From an uncultured Clostridia bacterium (GTDB lineage Bacteria; Bacillota; Clostridia; Christensenellales; UBA1242), in NCBI GenBank assembly GCA_934771475.1, contig CAKVMD010000007.1, positions 1 to 60,277 on the forward strand: DNA of 60,277 nt, given 5' to 3'. Below the pieces are notes generated by a model. It was not told the origin of the DNA. It made no database searches and was given only the letters and a program-made list of their open reading frames with translations. Position numbers and translations under genes: made by a program. How positions within the stretch are numbered: position 1 is the first letter of the stretch; each line of letters opens with the position of its first letter. Below are positions 33,566 to 43,566 of the stretch, one piece after another.

Positions 33566-33594
33566 GTTCGAATCCTACCTGGGGAGCCAGTAAA
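33543..33594 (+). repeat. Right attachment core (attR)
   Basis: 52 bp identical to 20279-20330, carrying the 3' half of tRNA-Asn. It also supplies the integrase C-terminus (residues GRLLTDRP) and stop codon at 33563-33565. Confidence 0.95.
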
Positions 33595-33625
33595 TCGAAT
33601 CCAATTCTTTGGGTTCGATTTTTTT
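33594..33625 (+). terminator. Original tRNA-Asn terminator, displaced by integration
   Basis: Stem ATCGAATCC / GGGTTCGAT with an 8-base loop and T7, beginning at the edge of attR. In the uninterrupted chromosome it would stand directly after tRNA-Asn. Confidence 0.85.
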
Positions 33626-34047
33626 AATTCATAAGAATAGCATGGACGAAGATAGTGCTTTTTAAATTTTAAAAGTTTAATAAAAAACATTATTTTATAT
33701 TTTTGATTTTGCCAGGGAAATTTATTGCGTAAATTATGGGGTTAAATGATAATCTATATGTAAGTAAATTATTTTTTTATTTCATTAATTTATGTTTTTT
33801 GGGTGATTTTTTATTAAAAAAACGAAAATATTTTGATATTTTTTTAAAATTATGACTATATCTATTTTTTATCCTCAAATTTAGGACGAAAAAATCGTTT
33901 GTTTAGCGCAATTTGGAAGTTATTTATTGGGCTTTAAAAAATGGTTTATTTTAAAATTAATATATTTATATATTAAAAATCTTCGCCTTTTGCTTTGTAA
34001 AAGATTAAAAAAATGTTATTATGGAAATATTAAAGGAAGAGGATTAT
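33626..34047. other. AT-rich intergenic region
   Basis: About 420 bp with no gene or repeat recognised. It contains the upstream region and the GGAAGAGG ribosome site of the giant lipoprotein gene. Confidence 0.5.
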
Positions 34048-37000
34048 ATGAATAAGAAAATTTTTGCTGGTGCAATATTCATGCTTTGTTCAACTCTAAC
34101 CATTGCGGGATGCAATGCCACGCCTTCAAGGCAGGGAAGTTTTGACAAAAAAGAATACATACTCTCTATTGACGAAAGTCATGACTTTTTGCAAGACTTG
34201 ACTTTAAAGGGCGGGCAAAAGAGTGAGGTTGAATTTGTAAGCTCATCACAAAACATCATCGACAAAACTGGCGGTGGAGTTTTTGTTGCAAAAAATTCAG
34301 GCTCGGCAATTATTGAAGCGCGCATTAAAGGCAAAACGATTGCTTCTTGTAAAGTTGTCGTAAAATATAAAATGGCTCTTCCAAAGAATTTTGTATTTTC
34401 GCGAGAGACGGGAACTCTTAAATGGGACAAATCTTTTGTAACCATTGACGGAGAAGAAGTATATGCAAACCAATATGTGATTGCTTATTCAGAAAAGGTT
34501 AGACCTAATAATGAAACATTTTCTGGGATATCGGGCAAATCAATGACTGCAATGCTAGGAAAGAATGAATACACTTTTGAGCAAAAAGGCTCTTACAAAG
34601 TAAAAGTAAGCGCCACCAGAAATGGAGCCTTTGACCCAGAAACTGGGGTAATAAACACCGAATGGAATGACGAAAACGATATTTCAAGATATATTGATAG
34701 CAGTGGATTTTGCCAAGAATTTGAAATAAATTTTGGCGAAATGGGCGAGGTTGAAAACTTTAAAGTTGAAAACAGCGAAGATTTCACAGAAGAGAAAGCA
34801 ACTCTTGTATGGAGCGAAAAGGCCAACGCTGTTTATGACATTTATCTTGAAGGGTTTTTGATAAAAGAAAATCTTACCGAGGCAAAATATGAACTTGATT
34901 ATTCTGCGAGTGGGAAAAATGTGCGCGAAGGGCAGACGATTGAAATAAAAATTGTTGCAAAAAATAAAGACGGACTTGCAGATGAAAGTGAGACTATTAA
35001 AACTATAACAAGACTTACGAAGCCAACGCTAGGCTATGAAAATAGTGATGAGTTTCTCACAAGTGGTCATATCGCCCTTACAAAAGCAAACGCAAAAGAT
35101 GAAATTGTTTATGTTATCAAAGACAAGGATGGGAAGTTGATTTCAACCGCCACCGACATATCAAGTGTTCTTAATGGTTTCTCGTCAGGGATATATAAAA
35201 TTCAGGCCTTTGCCAAAGCGGGAGATAATGGGCTTAACTCATCTTTAACTGACGCGGTAAGTTTTGCAAAACTATCTAGCCCTATTGTAGATATGAGAAT
35301 TGAGAACAACAGCGCAGTGTTGACTTTTGAGGGGGCGCCTTATGTTAAGCGATATAAGTTAGAATGCGAGGGTAGCAGTCAAATAATTAGCCTTGAAGAG
35401 GGCGAAAACATTTATAGTTTAGACCTTACTCCATTCAATCTTTCTTCTGGCACTCATGCAATAAAAGTAACCGCTTTGCCAAGCGTTGTTGACGGAGAAA
35501 TTATACCTTATACAAGTGGGGGAGAGAGCACAACAAATGTTATAAACTCAAATGCCACAGAATGCTCTTTCAAAGTTTTAAATGAACTAGGAGAAATTAA
35601 CCACTACATTGAAAATGGTGTAAACAAATTCAAATTTAATCATGTTCTAGATGCAACCGATTACATAGTGCTTGTCAACGGGCAGGCTCTTAGTGCTAAC
35701 AAATTTATCGTTGACACAAGTGGAGATAAAACAATTTTGTCTTTGCCTAACCTTAAAAATATTGAGCCAAACAAAAATGAGGCTTACATAATTAAAGTTA
35801 CAGCAATAAGACAAGAGGATGGAAAGATAACAGGCGTAGAAAGTTGTGCGACAAAGGAAATTAAATTGCTGGGCGTAGTTAGCGCAAGCGAAAGCCAAAC
35901 CAATGGAGCGTTCACTTTTATTAAAGCAAGTGAAACTGACACATACTACTACGAAATCTACCGTACAGGAAAAGATTACACTCTGCCAAACGGTGCAACC
36001 CCAATTTACACAAATACAATTTATTCAGGCAACAAAACCACTGAAAATTTAACTGGCGGGTACTACAAAATACGCATCTATACAAGGTCAAGCGATGAAA
36101 ACCGATACCTTGATGCTGATTTCGCTGACGCTAGCAGATATTTTGAAGCAAATTTCTCAGTTTCACAAAAGATTGACACACCAACTGTTGTGTTTGATAA
36201 AGAAACGAAAAGTTTGAGTCTTCAAAGAGTACAATTTGGTGGCGGATATGAAATTTATGTTGACGGACTCCTTAATGGAAGACTCGACCTTGCTGATGAC
36301 GAGGCGGATGCAATTTACACTTTCCCTGCAAACACTTTCGCGGAGGCAAAAACCTATTCGGTTTCTGTCAAAGCGGTAGGCGGAACGAAGTATGGGGATG
36401 AAATCTATGAAGATTCTGCCCTTGCGAACATTACCATAACAAAACTTGCCACTCCAACATTTTCTGTTACTGAAAACTTCGATGCTTTTGGCAAAAAGAC
36501 GGGCGAGACATTGACGGTTGTAAGCCAAACTAACGCCAAAGCGGTTGAGTATTTGATAAATGGGAAAAAACTTGAAGATAATGGCTATTCAATCGAACTT
36601 TTCAGTCCAGAAAGAGGCAACAATTTTGACTTTGCGGTTAGATACATTGCCCGAGATGAGGGGCTCAACGCATACTATATTGACAGCGACTATCAAGAGA
36701 AAACTTTTGAAAGAATAGACGCACCTAAAAACATGGAATACCGTGGAGGGAAAATAACTTTCACCGGCAGTGAAAAGGCGACTGACTATTACGCAACGCT
36801 TTATCTTATTGGTGAAAATGGCACAAGTTATTATAAAGGATTGCCATTAAACTCAACAAACACAGAAATCGACCTGCAATCAAGATTGAACCTTTTAATG
36901 CTTGCAAATCCTGCTTTTGCAACTGCTTATGAAAATGCTAAATATTATGAAATAGAGTTATACAGCGTAAGAAATGACGCACAAGGGGAGGGTGAAAATT

Positions 37001-40000
37001 ATCTTCTTTCATCATTTAACGGAACTGCAATTTCTGGCGGGCAAAAACTTGTTTTAAACAAGTTGTCGGCAAGCGAACTTTCATTTGACAAGACAACCAT
37101 GGCTTTATCTTGGACACAAGTGGAAGAGGGCTCGACTTATGATGTCTATGTGAATGATTCTCCAATTTTAACTGGACTTACCTCACTTTCAACATCTTTA
37201 AATAGCGATGCCCTTCGCTCACTTAATCTTTTAGACGGGGTAAAAATCAAAGTTAAGAGTAATAATGATAAATACCTTGGATCAAAATTCTCAAATGAAA
37301 TATTTATCAAAAAATTATCGTCTGCTAGCGAGGTTTCCTTGTCAAGTGATGGCAAGGTAACGATTGTATTGCCAGACGCGGTAAATACCTTAAAAGTTCT
37401 TAACAATGGCGCTCAGCTCGTTCACAATGAGGGAGAAACCAGTGTTACAAAAGTGCTTGACGGGGATGAGACGCTTGTTATTTCCTTTGTGGGCAAGGAT
37501 AGTGAAGGCAAGTATTATTTAGATAGCGACAGTGAAACATTCTCATTCAAAAAATTTGCAAAACCTGAATTAGTAAAAAGTGTAAACAAACTTTCATGGC
37601 AAGACCTTTCGGCTGGACAAAATGGAATAAGCGACAACAAGTTAATTTATACGCTCTGTGTTTCAAGCGGTAGCGATAATTGGGAATATAGACTTCTGGC
37701 AAATGAAATTAGCATAGCAGATATTCAATCTTTGTTAAATATCAGTCTCTTAGCAGGGCAAACCACGGTAAGTGTTAAAGCAAGCCTTTCGGGGGGGTAT
37801 AGCCTTGCACCAAACGGTCTAGGATTCTATGGAGAGACTCAAAGCGAAAGCGTGCTTATAACCAAACTTGCCTCTGTCCAAGGGCAGGCAAGCGTTATCT
37901 ATGGAAATGAGGGCAATATTTTCGAGCAAAAGAGCTCTTCAAAGGTAAGAATTGAGTTCGCTGATAATTGGGCAGAACTAACTGGCGTGAAATTTAAAAT
38001 CAACAATTTCATTCTTTCAAATGGAACTTATCAGCCCGCTGTGCAAAACGAAGTGGTTTTGGGAGAGGGGGATAAAACCAGCCTCATGAGCCTTACAAAA
38101 GAGGGCGACAAATATGTTCTCACAATCGACCAAGCATATTACGCTAGCGCGGGCAAATATGAAACAAGATTTAGCGTTATATGCGATGGCTACATTGAAA
38201 GCGACACCACCAGCGTGGAGGTTTTGAGATTAGCACAAGTTACAAGCCTTGAAATTAACCAAAAGGGAGAAATAACCCTTAGTGATAACAATAATTTCAG
38301 TGCTGACGCTCCAATCTATGGCGCAAACATCAAGCACCTTGTTATGCTTACAATAAATGGGCAAAAAGAGGTAAGAGTTGCAGAAAGAGGCGTTAAGTTA
38401 TCGGCAAGCGACTTCTCAATTTGGAAGGACGGTTATGGTGATTACATACTAGATGCAATTTGCTATGACGAAAATAATATTGTTATGCCAGCATCACAAA
38501 TTTTCACTATCACTGGGACAAAACTTCAAGCGGTAGAAAGCCTTAAAGTGGACGAAAATGGAAACCTTATCGCTGTTGCCAGTGAAAGTCAAAACATTGT
38601 GTTCACTGGAAGAATTAATGGCGTTGAAAAGGCGCTGAATATGCAAAAAACTGATAAAAACAACGAATTTAGTATTTCCCTTCTTGAAATTGCAAATGTT
38701 TTCAATCTTGGGGTTGACGGGACATATCAAATAGACCTCACTGTTAGAAAAATTGGAAGCGTTGATGCTGATTGGGTAAGTGCTGAATTTAAAATTGGCA
38801 CACAAGACAAATATTACCTTGTAAAAAGCGAAAATGCAGAAAAGACTTATCTTGTTATTGAAAAGAAAGATAATCTTTCTAAAAAGTTTAGACTTGACAT
38901 AAATGGTCAAGTTAGGACAATTTCAACCGCGGGCATACCATTCATATTGCCAATCAATCAGGGGTATGTAAATTACACGCTTGACGGTGAAAGCATGACA
39001 AACATGACATACAGCCAAAGCAAGGGAGATAATTATTTCCTTTGCTACGCATTGGAACTTGATGCGTGCATAAACTTAACCGGTGTGGAGTATGGCAACT
39101 TTAATTTCAAAATCTCACGAATAAGCGAAGAAAACGGAATTATCAAACAAAATAACGAGCGCAAAGTCAGCGTGCAGAAACTTAACCCTATCGAAACTGA
39201 AACGACCGCTACTGACTATTTGCAAGTTAAAGACAGCGTTTTACGCTTTGGCTTTACAAACAAAACATCAAGAAAAGATGTTGCTGTAATGTATGTGATT
39301 GATTTTGCTTACAATAATGGCGCAAATCACTACAAAAAGTACATAACAACTAAGAGCCTTGATTTGAGAACTATTGGTCTCACCGAAGGCGTAGAATACA
39401 CAATTTCAGTTAAAGTTATTTGCAAAACCGATGATATGATTTCTTCAAACTCAGCGGGAGAAATAAAGACAATCAAGTACACTTCTCCTACAAGTTTGGT
39501 AGTTAAAGACGGGGCACTTAAATTTGATGAAGACCTCTTTAAAGCGTCTCCACTTGCAGTAAAAGCAATTTCTTATGCACAAGGCGCAATGACGGAGCAA
39601 GAATTTGTAGACTTCATTGAGCAAACCACCTTTGCATCACCTTACTACTTCTCTGCGCTTCGCGAGAATATGGGGATTGGCGATGCAATGGGCAAGATTA
39701 CCTTTGCTAAACTTAATGGCGAAAATGTAACGGGTGAGCAGTACCTTGTAAGCATTGCTCTCAAAAACTTGTTGCCTGATTTTGAAATTGAAAATGTTAC
39801 GATTGGCAATGGAGAAATCAAAACCTTCTTTGACGTTATTGAGCAACTTGCTTCCAGCGCCACTGCAACAAAGTCCGAGCAAACTCAAAAATTCCTAACC
39901 GACCTTGTTAGTTCAAACAAAGGTATAGGACTTGATGACATCTTATTTGACGATATTGGCAGAGAAGTGCCAGCGGGAGACTACCGCGTATCAGTTTGTC

Positions 40001-43000
40001 AAGAGGGCGGACAAAGTGGCAATGTAGATTCCTCTTATTCCCTTGCAAATGCGATAAAAATCAACCCTGCTCCTGCCATTGAACTTGTCTATGACAGCGA
40101 GGCAAACATTTATAAAGCAAACATTGCCCCACAAGGCGGAGCGGAAACCTTTGCCCTGTATATAAGAAAAGCGGGAGAGCGCGTGGCGCCAACAATTTAC
40201 CTTGGGCGTAACGGTGCAAATGAATGGGTTGCTCGTTGCGGGGATAAGGATGTAAGTGATATTTTAGTAAAATATGAAAGCGGATTTAGTTTCTCATTAA
40301 ACAGCATTAAAAAAGTGCTTGAAGTGAATGAGATTGTTACGCTTAAAACTAAGACTGAATATCAATGCGACATTTTTGAAAATGCACAAAATTCTCTTTC
40401 AAAGAGCGCTAAATTCTCACTTTGCTATCGCGAGCTGAAAGGTGAAAACATCAGTTTCAACAATGGTGAAATAAGCCTTGGTGAAAATCATGCGCTTACC
40501 CCCAAAGTCCTTTTAAGGTATAGACAAAAAGGTCTTGTAGAGGAGCAAAAGATTTTAGAAGGCAATGTAAATCTTCCTTATGTGGGAGAATACGACTACT
40601 TTATCATTTCATTCCCGGGTGAGATAATAGAAAACAAAGTTTATATTGAAAGTGCTAGATATATGATTAAAAACGCATTCCAAACAAGTTCACCTATTGT
40701 ATCGACAGCCGAAAACATCTTCAATATTAAACTTGCGACAAGCGACCTTGTTTACAAAGGTGATATGACCCTTTCAATAACCAATAACAAGGCGGGCGAA
40801 AACTTTACTTACATTAACGGGCTTGAAAAATTTGAAAACCTTGCTACAAACGGAATTTCTTACCAGCCGGGCGAAGTTGAGAGCGAGAGAAAAGCGGACG
40901 AGTTTACCTTTGCCTTTAGAGGAAATAGCGCCACATTCTCGCGTCCACAAGCGCTTGACGGGGAAGATGCTAAAAAGGCTGAATATATTTTAAATCACAA
41001 GGATAAACAAACCCTTGTTTTCTCATCGGGAGAACAATCATATAAAGCCAAAATGCTTGACAGCGTTGAGATTTCAATTAAGGAAGGGAAACTTAATTGG
41101 ACGACTTGCAATGCCGAGACGAACGGAACTATATTGTACGAAGTGAAGATTGATTATTATTCAACCTCTTCAACCGACCTAGACGACACACCAAAGCAGA
41201 CTCAATCGCTTTATACTTCGCAGACAACTATTTCGACAGATTTACTTTCTGATACCCTTGATAAATATGATTATACATATTATAACATCAGCGTTTCTCC
41301 ATTGGTGGGAAAGAGTGCAACTTCATCACAAGATGGCGCAATTGAAACTGTTGAGGGCAACTTTTACTCAATCAAAAACGAATCTCACTACAATGACCAA
41401 ATGTCAGTTTTGAGAGGCATAAGTGCACAGAAGAAGAGCGAGCGAGCAAAGGTTGTGTCGGGAGCCAAGATTGTTGATGGAAAAATCAATTTCAAGTTGA
41501 ATTCAAGTGGTTTCCTTATCTATGCAAAGCGTGAGGGCAAGGAGGCTTTCCGCGTTCAAGGTGAGGAGGTAATTAATTCAAACACAAGAGAAGCAGTCTT
41601 CACACCTTATACAGGTGAAGTAGATGGCGGACTTGTAGAAGGTTACACATACAATCTTACAATCTACGCTTACGAGCCAGATGATGAACAGGAAGGTAAT
41701 GGCGCACTGCTTTCTAAGCCTCAAAATATAAGCGCGGTATACAAACTTCCTGAAATAAGTGAAGATAAATTTGAAATCGTTTTTGCAAAGGATGCGGGCA
41801 ATAATTATGCAACCGTGATTGACCTTTCAAAATATTTCACAAGTAGAGTTGGAGGCGACTTAAACTGCTATGAGGTTGTGGTGGCATACAGCACTGCTAA
41901 CCAAGAGAATTTATCAACAACTCTTACCTCTGAAAATCAAAGCGTAGTTATTGACAACTGGACAAAACTTGAAATGGTTGCGAAGGCAACGCGCTCGACT
42001 TCTAAAAATCTTATTAACTCGACAGCGGTTAAATTTGACATTGCTCCAACCACGATTTATAACACTAATGGAAATTGTCAATTAAGTCCATTCTTTGACC
42101 CTAACGAGCAAAGATTTAACTGGAAATGGCTTGATAATCGTCAAGAAAAATTTGAGTATTATGTAGAACTCACTTACTCAGATAGCACCAAAGAGATTGC
42201 TACCATAGAAACCGACTACTATTCACCAGTTGGCATAGGTACGATTGAAAGTTTCAAGATAAGTGCTCGTCAGCGTGATGAAGAAGGCAAAAAGTACACA
42301 TTTAGTAGAACTTATACTATCACTGGAAACTTTAAACTTAATTTATTCCAAAGCGGAAATGGAACAAGCGCAAATCCTTATGTTATTGCAAATAAAGAGC
42401 AATTCTTAAATATCGCAAGCAGAGGAAACGCAAATGGTGTTTACTTTGTCCTTGGTGAAAATCTAACCATAAAGCAAAGTGAACTCTCTTCAAGTGGCAA
42501 ATTCTTGATTAAAGACTTTGGTGGAAATTTTGACGGAAATGGCAAGACTATAACACTAGTTTGCGACCAAGAACTTGAAACGGAGGAACTTTCGATTTTG
42601 GTTGGCGCTTCTGCAACATCATATTCATTTGGGGCAGGGTGCGCACTGTTTGGAAATATTACTCAAACTGGTCTTGTTAAGAATTTGACCCTTGAAACAT
42701 CAATTCAGTTTACCCCATCGCAAAGGGCTTGCATTATAAGCCCACTTGCGCTCACTAACTATGGAACAATTTCAAATGTTACAACCCAAAAATTAGAAAT
42801 AACGCAAGAAGGCACAACCACAGGCGCCTACGCAATGTTCGTTGCGGGCATAGTTGGAATAAATAGCGGAAAGATTTCAGAGTGCGTAAATTCATCTGCT
42901 TTAAATGTTCAAATCAGACAAACTTCTTTTGCTTACGCTGGAATAACCCTTGCAAATAATAAGACTGTTGAAAAATGTAAAGTTTTAAATGATAAAAACA

Positions 43001-43488
43001 TCACACTTTTAAGCAAAGAATCAAATATTCACCTTGCGGGAGTGGTGCTCACAAACCTTACAAATGGCGCGATTAGTTTGTGTGGAGTTGAGAGCAGTTT
43101 TGGTGTTATGACCACAGCAAGTTCAAATGTCTATGGTGGCGGAATAGTTGAAAAACAAGTTGCTGGAAGCATTAATGCGTGCTACTTCAACGGAGAGTTT
43201 ACAAAGTCATCAGCGGGGACACTATTCGCTGGCGGAATTATTTATTCAATTACGGGCGGAAACATAAGTAACACTGTTTGCGCAAGCACATCTGCAAAGT
43301 TTGAAGGAACAAACATTCCAAATTCAATTACAACAAATAATTGCTATGGTTCAAGTTCTTATCGAACCCTAAAAGCGCTCACTTCAATAGAAAACATACT
43401 TAGTGGAGTGTCAGGATTTAATGGCGTAACACTGTCGATTGAAAAAAATGGTTCTTCAAGTAGTTACAAGGCAAAGCTTACTTATTAA
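34048..43488 (+). CDS. Giant surface lipoprotein with Ig/Fn3-like and GLUG-like repeats
   Basis: A 3146-residue lipoprotein. ATG 34048 is chosen because a GGAAGAGG site and a signal peptide with lipobox TIAGC follow from there. The first about 110 mature residues resemble a bacterial Ig-like (Big_2) domain (VFVAKNSGSAIIEARIKGK). A long series of Fn3-like modules follows, with recurring patterns such as LxWxxxxxAxYDVYVN (about residues 230-2700). The last about 350 residues contain GLUG-type repeats (AGIVGINSGKISECVN, GGGIVEKQVAGSINACYF) after a FGGNFDGNGKTITL start. No enzyme motif seen. Probably a long adhesin or cell-surface scaffold. Confidence 0.85.
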   Translation: MNKKIFAGAIFMLCSTLTIAGCNATPSRQGSFDKKEYILSIDESHDFLQDLTLKGGQKSEVEFVSSSQNIIDKTGGGVFVAKNSGSAIIEARIKGKTIASCKVVVKYKMALPKNFVFSRETGTLKWDKSFVTIDGEEVYANQYVIAYSEKVRPNNETFSGISGKSMTAMLGKNEYTFEQKGSYKVKVSATRNGAFDPETGVINTEWNDENDISRYIDSSGFCQEFEINFGEMGEVENFKVENSEDFTEEKATLVWSEKANAVYDIYLEGFLIKENLTEAKYELDYSASGKNVREGQTIEIKIVAKNKDGLADESETIKTITRLTKPTLGYENSDEFLTSGHIALTKANAKDEIVYVIKDKDGKLISTATDISSVLNGFSSGIYKIQAFAKAGDNGLNSSLTDAVSFAKLSSPIVDMRIENNSAVLTFEGAPYVKRYKLECEGSSQIISLEEGENIYSLDLTPFNLSSGTHAIKVTALPSVVDGEIIPYTSGGESTTNVINSNATECSFKVLNELGEINHYIENGVNKFKFNHVLDATDYIVLVNGQALSANKFIVDTSGDKTILSLPNLKNIEPNKNEAYIIKVTAIRQEDGKITGVESCATKEIKLLGVVSASESQTNGAFTFIKASETDTYYYEIYRTGKDYTLPNGATPIYTNTIYSGNKTTENLTGGYYKIRIYTRSSDENRYLDADFADASRYFEANFSVSQKIDTPTVVFDKETKSLSLQRVQFGGGYEIYVDGLLNGRLDLADDEADAIYTFPANTFAEAKTYSVSVKAVGGTKYGDEIYEDSALANITITKLATPTFSVTENFDAFGKKTGETLTVVSQTNAKAVEYLINGKKLEDNGYSIELFSPERGNNFDFAVRYIARDEGLNAYYIDSDYQEKTFERIDAPKNMEYRGGKITFTGSEKATDYYATLYLIGENGTSYYKGLPLNSTNTEIDLQSRLNLLMLANPAFATAYENAKYYEIELYSVRNDAQGEGENYLLSSFNGTAISGGQKLVLNKLSASELSFDKTTMALSWTQVEEGSTYDVYVNDSPILTGLTSLSTSLNSDALRSLNLLDGVKIKVKSNNDKYLGSKFSNEIFIKKLSSASEVSLSSDGKVTIVLPDAVNTLKVLNNGAQLVHNEGETSVTKVLDGDETLVISFVGKDSEGKYYLDSDSETFSFKKFAKPELVKSVNKLSWQDLSAGQNGISDNKLIYTLCVSSGSDNWEYRLLANEISIADIQSLLNISLLAGQTTVSVKASLSGGYSLAPNGLGFYGETQSESVLITKLASVQGQASVIYGNEGNIFEQKSSSKVRIEFADNWAELTGVKFKINNFILSNGTYQPAVQNEVVLGEGDKTSLMSLTKEGDKYVLTIDQAYYASAGKYETRFSVICDGYIESDTTSVEVLRLAQVTSLEINQKGEITLSDNNNFSADAPIYGANIKHLVMLTINGQKEVRVAERGVKLSASDFSIWKDGYGDYILDAICYDENNIVMPASQIFTITGTKLQAVESLKVDENGNLIAVASESQNIVFTGRINGVEKALNMQKTDKNNEFSISLLEIANVFNLGVDGTYQIDLTVRKIGSVDADWVSAEFKIGTQDKYYLVKSENAEKTYLVIEKKDNLSKKFRLDINGQVRTISTAGIPFILPINQGYVNYTLDGESMTNMTYSQSKGDNYFLCYALELDACINLTGVEYGNFNFKISRISEENGIIKQNNERKVSVQKLNPIETETTATDYLQVKDSVLRFGFTNKTSRKDVAVMYVIDFAYNNGANHYKKYITTKSLDLRTIGLTEGVEYTISVKVICKTDDMISSNSAGEIKTIKYTSPTSLVVKDGALKFDEDLFKASPLAVKAISYAQGAMTEQEFVDFIEQTTFASPYYFSALRENMGIGDAMGKITFAKLNGENVTGEQYLVSIALKNLLPDFEIENVTIGNGEIKTFFDVIEQLASSATATKSEQTQKFLTDLVSSNKGIGLDDILFDDIGREVPAGDYRVSVCQEGGQSGNVDSSYSLANAIKINPAPAIELVYDSEANIYKANIAPQGGAETFALYIRKAGERVAPTIYLGRNGANEWVARCGDKDVSDILVKYESGFSFSLNSIKKVLEVNEIVTLKTKTEYQCDIFENAQNSLSKSAKFSLCYRELKGENISFNNGEISLGENHALTPKVLLRYRQKGLVEEQKILEGNVNLPYVGEYDYFIISFPGEIIENKVYIESARYMIKNAFQTSSPIVSTAENIFNIKLATSDLVYKGDMTLSITNNKAGENFTYINGLEKFENLATNGISYQPGEVESERKADEFTFAFRGNSATFSRPQALDGEDAKKAEYILNHKDKQTLVFSSGEQSYKAKMLDSVEISIKEGKLNWTTCNAETNGTILYEVKIDYYSTSSTDLDDTPKQTQSLYTSQTTISTDLLSDTLDKYDYTYYNISVSPLVGKSATSSQDGAIETVEGNFYSIKNESHYNDQMSVLRGISAQKKSERAKVVSGAKIVDGKINFKLNSSGFLIYAKREGKEAFRVQGEEVINSNTREAVFTPYTGEVDGGLVEGYTYNLTIYAYEPDDEQEGNGALLSKPQNISAVYKLPEISEDKFEIVFAKDAGNNYATVIDLSKYFTSRVGGDLNCYEVVVAYSTANQENLSTTLTSENQSVVIDNWTKLEMVAKATRSTSKNLINSTAVKFDIAPTTIYNTNGNCQLSPFFDPNEQRFNWKWLDNRQEKFEYYVELTYSDSTKEIATIETDYYSPVGIGTIESFKISARQRDEEGKKYTFSRTYTITGNFKLNLFQSGNGTSANPYVIANKEQFLNIASRGNANGVYFVLGENLTIKQSELSSSGKFLIKDFGGNFDGNGKTITLVCDQELETEELSILVGASATSYSFGAGCALFGNITQTGLVKNLTLETSIQFTPSQRACIISPLALTNYGTISNVTTQKLEITQEGTTTGAYAMFVAGIVGINSGKISECVNSSALNVQIRQTSFAYAGITLANNKTVEKCKVLNDKNITLLSKESNIHLAGVVLTNLTNGAISLCGVESSFGVMTTASSNVYGGGIVEKQVAGSINACYFNGEFTKSSAGTLFAGGIIYSITGGNISNTVCASTSAKFEGTNIPNSITTNNCYGSSSYRTLKALTSIENILSGVSGFNGVTLSIEKNGSSSSYKAKLTY

Positions 43489-43566
43489 TTGCTTTAAGTA
43501 AAAGCCTTTAAGGCAATTTAAGCCAAACAAAATCATTAAATATAAATAAAGAGAATAGATTAAACT

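Larger units (their letters stand above)
20279..33594. mobile_element. Inovirus-like (filamentous) prophage integrated in tRNA-Asn
   Basis: Bounded by identical 52-bp cores at 20279-20330 and 33543-33594, giving a 13,264-bp element. Hallmarks of a filamentous phage are a Zot-like ATPase with Walker A and B, an HUH rolling-circle Rep, a 69-residue single-helix protein followed at once by a terminator (as after the Ff coat gene), several small genes and two large N-terminally anchored proteins. Also present are a tyrosine integrase and an XRE repressor. No terminase, portal, tail, lysin or type IV secretion genes are seen. Nearly all genes read leftward from one promoter region at about 31.75 kb. 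Confidence 0.75.

Noticed and set aside
20279..33594. Integrative conjugative element
   Set aside because: PcfJ-like and DUF3102-like genes hint at plasmids, but there is no relaxase/coupling protein set or type IV secretion system; Zot and coat-like genes fit a filamentous phage better.
33543..33594. Second tRNA-Asn gene
   Set aside because: Only the 3' half is present; the acceptor 5' strand and D-arm are absent, so it is the att core.
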